Origin: Microcaldota archaeon
GTDB lineage: Archaea; Micrarchaeota; Micrarchaeia; Anstonellales; Anstonellaceae
Assembly (NCBI GenBank): GCA_026396355.1
Contig: JAPLWY010000126.1
Location: 1 to 6,302, forward strand
Length of the DNA stretch: 6,302 bases
Direction: 5' to 3'
Of this stretch, positions 4,921 to 6,302 are shown one piece after another; the stretch's first letter is position 1; each line of letters starts with the position of its first letter. A program made the position numbers and the translations under genes. The notes under the pieces were generated by a model. That model made no database searches, had not been told where the DNA came from, and was given only the letters and a program-made list of their open reading frames with translations.

Positions 4921-4954
4921 CTTATCTAACTACTATTTACCACGGGTGATTTGA

Positions 4955-5437
4955 TTGTTTGTACTAACACACAAAAAAGTCAATGCACTGAATCTGAATA
5001 ACATAGTTCCAGCATTCAAGAGATACAAAATAATTTCTAACGAAACCCTCGCGAATTATGTTGGGCAAAGAGAGACCAATATAATCGCGCAAGTCGACTT
5101 AAGCAGAAAGTTAGTTCCTATCCTCAACGAGTGTGTAAATGAATGCTCCAAGAAGGGTCATCCGCTGTTCGGGGAAATAATTTCTCTTGGTGATGAGAGC
5201 AACTACGTAAGAGAAACCGCAAACCGCTATGGTAATATTATTTATAAAATGGGCGCTCATGTGGATAGCCCTCTTCTTCGCTTAGAGGTAAGCGTATATA
5301 ATGTTGGCAAAGAAATCGCCATGGCAACTGGCGCAGATAAATTCACTTTCTCCAAAGATCAAATCAGTGAAGCAAAAGTCAAAATCCAGGAAATTTTGAT
5401 AAAGAAAGGGCAGCAATTGGCCGAGAAACAGGGGTAA
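4955..5437 (+). CDS. Unrecognised 160-aa protein in an AT-rich island
   Basis: The product starts at TTG 4955 with GGTGA (4945-4949) 5 nt upstream and a strong TATA box, so it looks expressed. I do not recognise the family. It is soluble, with no signal peptide or membrane segment; the segments around residues 36-65 (YVGQRETNIIAQVDLSRKLV onward) and 130-160 look alpha-helical, and the C-terminus is Lys/Gln-rich. It has only two Cys (NECVNECSK). No integrase, transposase or DNA-binding motif is visible. GC is about 40 % over 4981-5400 by hand count, against 55-68 % in sampled uS2 lines. Its position between inverted repeats and tRNA 3'-end copies suggests acquisition by transfer. Confidence 0.75.
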   Translation: MFVLTHKKVNALNLNNIVPAFKRYKIISNETLANYVGQRETNIIAQVDLSRKLVPILNECVNECSKKGHPLFGEIISLGDESNYVRETANRYGNIIYKMGAHVDSPLLRLEVSVYNVGKEIAMATGADKFTFSKDQISEAKVKIQEILIKKGQQLAEKQG

Positions 5438-5443
5438 AGTTCC

Positions 5444-5461
5444 AAAATTAGGGCATTTTAC
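5444..5461 (+). repeat. 18-bp repeat, copy 2
   Basis: Matches 4572-4589 with one difference. Its right half, GGCATTTTAC (5452-5461), is the exact inverted partner of 4814-4823. It begins 6 bases after the 160-aa ORF stop. Confidence 0.65.
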
Positions 5462-5486
5462 GCCAGAAAGATTCCAAAGTTGAACT
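5449..5486 (-). repeat. Right imperfect inverted repeat of the AT-rich island
   Basis: Partner of 4790-4825: GTAAAATGCC on the minus strand (5461-5452) and AGTTCAACTTTG (5486-5475). The pair bounds about 700 bp holding a single ORF. Confidence 0.6.
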
Positions 5487-5512
5487 CGTCTCCGACGTGA
5501 AAGTTGTTCGGA

Positions 5513-5605
5513 AGCCCCCGATGGGAATTGAACCCACTACCTATTGCTTGCCTGTGCGCGCTTGCGCAATACAAGGCAATCGCTCTACCGATGAGCTACA
5601 GGGGC
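5513..5605 (-). tRNA. tRNA-Thr(UGU) with a 21-nt anticodon-loop intron
   Basis: On the minus strand, GCCCCTG (5605-5599) pairs with CGGGGGC including one T-G wobble; discriminator T is at 5513. The D-arm is GCTC-ATCGGTA-GAGC. After intron removal the anticodon stem ATTGC/GCAAT encloses CTTGTAA, giving anticodon UGU (Thr). The T-arm is GTGGG-TTCAATT-CCCAT. The mature length is 72 nt and CCA is not encoded. Its 3' end is the sequence repeated at 4623 and 4765. It is divergent from eL40. Confidence 0.95.
5549..5569 (-). other. Canonical 37/38 intron of tRNA-Thr
   Basis: Exon CTTG (5575-5572) pairs with intron CAGG (5554-5551), including one wobble. Bulges are TAT (5571-5569) and CAA (5550-5548). 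The inner helix TGCGC/GCGCA has loop AAGC. The cuts at TA|T and CA|A leave A37 joined to A38, the standard archaeal site. Confidence 0.93.
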
Positions 5606-5611
5606 GCGACT

Positions 5612-5768
5612 ATTTTGCCCGGAGGCAAAATGGTCGGATGTTGTGCGAAGCACAACAAAGATTGACATTTCCGCCGAAGCGAAAATGGCAAATTGTTGAG
5701 CGGCAATCCACTCAACATGTCTGCAAATCGCGCGCGATTTGGCCAACAGCGCCTTTTCTGCCAGGCGC
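5612..5768 (-). repeat. Array of six hairpins upstream of tRNA-Thr
   Basis: In order: ATTTTGCC/GGCAAAAT (5612-5631), GTTGTGC/GCACAAC (5640-5656), CATTTCCGC/GCGAAAATG (5666-5687), TGTTGAG/CTCAACA (5694-5717), the 18-bp palindrome of CAAATCGCG (5724-5741), and GCGCC/GGCGC (5749-5768). On the minus strand the first and third have loops TCCG and TTCG, both UNCG closed by C-G, and the single A-C mismatch of the third becomes a G-U pair. The array sits directly before the tRNA, so it may be precursor leader. No coding frame is convincing in 5606-5879. Confidence 0.75.
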
Positions 5769-5790
5769 CATCTCCTTCTCTTCTCTATGC

Positions 5791-5803
5791 ATATTAATTT
5801 AAA
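5791..5803. promoter_or_regulatory. AT-rich promoter patch between tRNA-Thr and eL40
   Basis: ATATTAATTTAAA reads as a TATA-like box on either strand. Leftward it would place the whole hairpin array in a tRNA-Thr leader of roughly 160 nt. Rightward it would give eL40 a leader of about 55 nt. Confidence 0.4.
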
Positions 5804-5840
5804 CTTTGGTCAGGAGAACTGACTCGCTGACGCATATTCG

Positions 5841-5870
5841 TATTCATAAAGATACAGGATATTCATAAAG
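5841..5870 (+). promoter_or_regulatory. Direct repeat TATTCATAAAG before eL40
   Basis: The 11-mer occurs at 5841-5851 and again at 5860-5870, 19 bp apart, immediately before GGTGA (5871-5875). It may be a pair of TATA-like boxes or an operator; a third partial match, CATATTCG, precedes them. Confidence 0.45.
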
Positions 5871-5879
5871 GGTGAACAA

Positions 5880-6032
5880 ATGGGTAAATTCGCTGAGGCC
5901 GACGCGGTAATCTCGAACATCTTCATCTGCCGCAAGTGCAAGGCCAGGAACAAGCGCAACTCCAAGAAGTGCCGCAAGTGCGGCTCAATCTGGATGCGCC
6001 CGAAGAGAAAGGACATCCGCGTCAAGAAGTGA
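5880..6032 (+). CDS. rpl40e: Large-subunit ribosomal protein eL40
   Basis: The product is 50 aa, the normal size for archaeal eL40. It shows the zinc ribbon: Cys17-x2-Cys20 (ICRKCKARN) and Cys31-x2-Cys34 (KCRKCGS), followed by the basic RPKRKD tail. The family binds the 60S/50S subunit near the factor-binding region. In eukaryotes it is made fused to ubiquitin; here, as in archaea, it stands alone. The ATG is 4 nt after GGTGA (5871-5875). The next ORF starts 17 bp after the stop on the same strand, so they are probably cotranscribed. Confidence 0.95.
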   Translation: MGKFAEADAVISNIFICRKCKARNKRNSKKCRKCGSIWMRPKRKDIRVKK

Positions 6033-6049
6033 GCAAGGGGTAGTTTAGC

Positions 6050-6302
6050 ATGGAATCCGTTGACGAGATAGTCTTCACTGCGCGCTACAAGGACTGGGCA
6101 GTGATAAAAAAGCTCCTCATAGAGCCTATCACCACTCCTCAGGATGTGGCAGCCTCGCTTGCAAGCATTGAAGCGACAATCTCGCGCAAGTCATACGACT
6201 TCACAGGAATAAACCGCGAGCAGATTGAAGCGATTGCAGACAGACTCTCGGCAGGAAAGCGGAAATCATTCGTTTCCCTCTCCGACGCTCTTTTGGCAAT
6301 CA
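6050..6302 (+). CDS. Unrecognised protein, N-terminal part (runs off the window)
   Basis: ATG at 6050 opens a frame that stays open for 84 codons to the window edge. It begins MESVDEIVFTARYKDWAVIK and continues with helix-like segments (TTPQDVAASLASIEATISRK; INREQIEAIADRLSAGKRKS). I do not recognise it, and there is no signal peptide or membrane segment. Codon and base use match the ribosomal genes. A weak GGGGT ribosome site precedes it. Its close spacing behind eL40 suggests a translation- or RNA-related role, but that is only context. Confidence 0.8.
   Translation, partial: MESVDEIVFTARYKDWAVIKKLLIEPITTPQDVAASLASIEATISRKSYDFTGINREQIEAIADRLSAGKRKSFVSLSDALLAI

Larger units (their letters stand above)
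4539..4954. other. Gene-free 416-bp spacer rich in palindromes and tRNA 3'-end copies
   Basis: No convincing coding frame is seen. The left part holds a T5 tract (4583-4587) that may end the pilin transcript. Bases 4623-4780 contain two partial copies of the tRNA-Thr 3' end and several hairpins. After about 4781 the sequence becomes AT-rich, leading to the TATA box and start of the next ORF. Confidence 0.7.

Noticed and set aside
5497..5802. 101-codon plus-strand open frame over 5497-5802
   Set aside because: It runs antisense through tRNA-Thr and the hairpin array; no ribosome site or family resemblance.

Overview
The window looks like chromosomal DNA from an archaeon, most likely a small-genome (DPANN-type) lineage. 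The evidence is an archaeal uS2, a 50-residue zinc-ribbon eL40, TATA-like boxes ahead of most genes, GGTGA Shine-Dalgarno motifs about 4-5 nt before several starts, non-ATG starts, class III (QxxxE) prepilin-type signal sequences, and three tRNA genes each interrupted by a bulge-helix-bulge (BHB) intron. The archaeal assignment is firm; the DPANN placement is inference.

Layout from left to right: the 3' end of a class III signal-peptide-type protein (1-102); tRNA-Leu(UAG) with a D-loop intron (minus); a cysteine-repeat lipoprotein (plus, 305-1462); uS2/rpsB (minus, 1550-2284); tRNA-Pro(GGG) with a T-arm intron (minus, 2390-2495); a hairpin-rich leader region; a second lipoprotein (minus, 2666-3394); a broken cytochrome b5-type lipoprotein gene (plus, 3532-3820); a class III pilin-like protein with a doubled signal motif (plus, 3852-4538), related to the fragment at the window start; a 416-bp gap with palindromes and two partial copies of the tRNA-Thr 3' end; an AT-rich island with one unrecognised 160-aa ORF (4955-5437) bounded by imperfect inverted repeats; tRNA-Thr(UGU) with a canonical anticodon-loop intron (minus, 5513-5605); a second hairpin array; and eL40 (plus, 5880-6032) followed closely by an unrecognised, truncated ORF.

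Functionally this is a mix of translation genes (uS2, eL40, three tRNAs) and envelope genes (two intact lipoproteins, one dead lipoprotein, two pilin-like proteins). The most unusual content lies between genes. Short perfect hairpins cluster beside tRNA-Pro and tRNA-Thr, and read on the minus strand (the tRNA-sense strand) five of them are capped by UNCG or GNRA tetraloops. The region left of tRNA-Thr carries repeated tRNA 3' ends and inverted repeats around a compositionally foreign ORF, consistent with a small integrated or transposed element. No transcription or homology search could be run, so these remain hypotheses.
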